DNA of 5,901 bases, from NCBI GenBank assembly GCA_004562175.1, contig SFRS01000054.1, positions 1 through 5,901 of the forward strand, given 5' to 3'. Under the pieces are notes generated by a model that did not search any database, had not been told where the DNA came from, and saw only the letters and a list, made by a program, of their open reading frames with translations. The translations under genes were made by a program, and so were the position numbers. This DNA is from a bacterium. Lineage in GTDB: Bacteria; Bacillota; Negativicutes; Acidaminococcales; Acidaminococcaceae. Position 1 is the first letter of the stretch; every line of letters begins with the position of its first letter. Shown here in pieces: positions 5,227-5,901 of the stretch.

Positions 5227-5881
5227 AATACCCCACTCCGCGTAGCGTTTTAATCAATTCCTCACCATTAAGGCTAGCAATCTTTTTACGCAAAAGGCGA
5301 ATATGCACGTCCAAATTATTTTCTGTTACCTCGCTATCAATGCCCCAAATCCTGTCCTGCAGCACAGTGCGCGGCATCACCTGTCCCTTATTGCGCAGCA
5401 AAAGCTCTAGCAGCTTGTACTCACGGGGTCGCAGCTCCACTCTTTTTTCGCCGTAGGCCAAGCAATAGGTGCTGGCCTCCAGCACATAAGGACCATAGCT
5501 CAGATTATTGACCGTGTAGCTGTCCTGACGGCGGCATAAAGCATGGAGCCGTGCCACCAGCTCCTCCATGGCAAAGGGCTTCACCAAATAATCATCCGCA
5601 CCAGCGTTAAGCCCTTGTACCTTGTCCGCCACTGTGTCCTTAGCAGTCAAAAGCATGATTTTGCCCTCATATTCCTCTTCCCGCAAAATACGACACAGCT
5701 CCACCCCGTTCAGCTTGGGCATCATCCAGTCCAAAACCAACACATCATAACCATCGGCATACACCTTTTCATAGGCGGATTCTCCATCCTGTACCCATAC
5801 AGTATTAATATTTCTCTTTTTTAAAAGCATGCTGATCAGCTTGCCCAAATTTAAATCATCTTCAGCTAGGAGAATTTTCAT
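5216..5881 (-). CDS. OmpR/PhoB-family response regulator
   Basis: DNA-binding regulator of 221 residues, the normal length for the family. The receiver domain (1-about 115) shows the acidic pair D8/D9 (LLAEDD), phospho-acceptor Asp51 in LVLDWMMP, switch Thr79 in LLTAKD and Lys101 in LVKPF. The C-terminal winged helix (about 128-221) contains LRPREYKLLELLL, the recognition region NNLDVHIRLLRKKI and the closing wing TLRGVGYYVE. ATG 5881 is chosen because GGAGGG (5889-5894) lies 7 nt upstream; the in-frame TTG at 5887 is only 1 nt from that site. It is co-transcribed with the kinase. Its promoter is beyond the window. Probable targets, inferred from position and site type, include the glycosyltransferase downstream. 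It could be called PmrA-like by context, but sequence alone does not separate it from many other OmpR-type regulators. Confidence 0.95.
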   Translation of the reverse strand: MKILLAEDDLNLGKLISMLLKKRNINTVWVQDGESAYEKVYADGYDVLVLDWMMPKLNGVELCRILREEEYEGKIMLLTAKDTVADKVQGLNAGADDYLVKPFAMEELVARLHALCRRQDSYTVNNLSYGPYVLEASTYCLAYGEKRVELRPREYKLLELLLRNKGQVMPRTVLQDRIWGIDSEVTENNLDVHIRLLRKKIASLNGEELIKTLRGVGYYVE

Positions 5882-5901
5882 AAGCAATCCCTCCGTAAAT
5901 A

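Noticed and set aside
5882..5887. In-frame TTG start at 5887 for the response regulator
   Set aside because: It would sit 1 nt from the GGAGGG site, whereas ATG 5881 has ideal 7-nt spacing and gives the normal MKILLAEDD receiver start.

Overview
All recognisable genes in this window lie on the minus strand and read leftwards from position 5901. Two features point to a diderm Firmicute of the Negativicutes (Acidaminococcus/Phascolarctobacterium/Veillonella-like). Regulation is of Firmicute style (tandem glycine riboswitch, strong Shine-Dalgarno sites, intrinsic terminators), yet there is an ArnT-like membrane glycosyltransferase of the kind used to modify lipid A in cells with an outer membrane. 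The taxonomic assignment is inference; no marker gene is present.

Right part (about 3828-5901): an OmpR-family response regulator overlaps its sensor histidine kinase by 11 bp. After about 100 bp the ArnT-like glycosyltransferase begins. The gap and the last codons of the kinase gene carry six TTAA[T/G] half-sites, in one pair and one run of four, each set at exact 11-bp spacing. This is the arrangement expected for an OmpR-family operator and looks like the PmrA box of enterobacteria. The best reading is a PmrAB-like envelope-stress module that controls a lipid A or other envelope sugar transferase.

Middle (2001-2231): a 50-residue protein with eight cysteines, resembling the DUF6485 group, has a perfect -10 box and a strong ribosome binding site. 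Its promoter and start lie inside the 3' end of the glycosyltransferase gene.

Left part (1-1980): a well-formed promoter drives a leader with two glycine aptamers, an interdomain kink-turn, a long spacer hairpin and a perfect 10-bp intrinsic terminator. It controls an AGCS-family sodium:alanine/glycine symporter that ends at its own terminator. Shared sequence between aptamer-2 P1 and the terminator arms suggests that glycine turns the gene off. At the far left a further minus-strand gene starts from a good promoter but only 17 codons are in the window.
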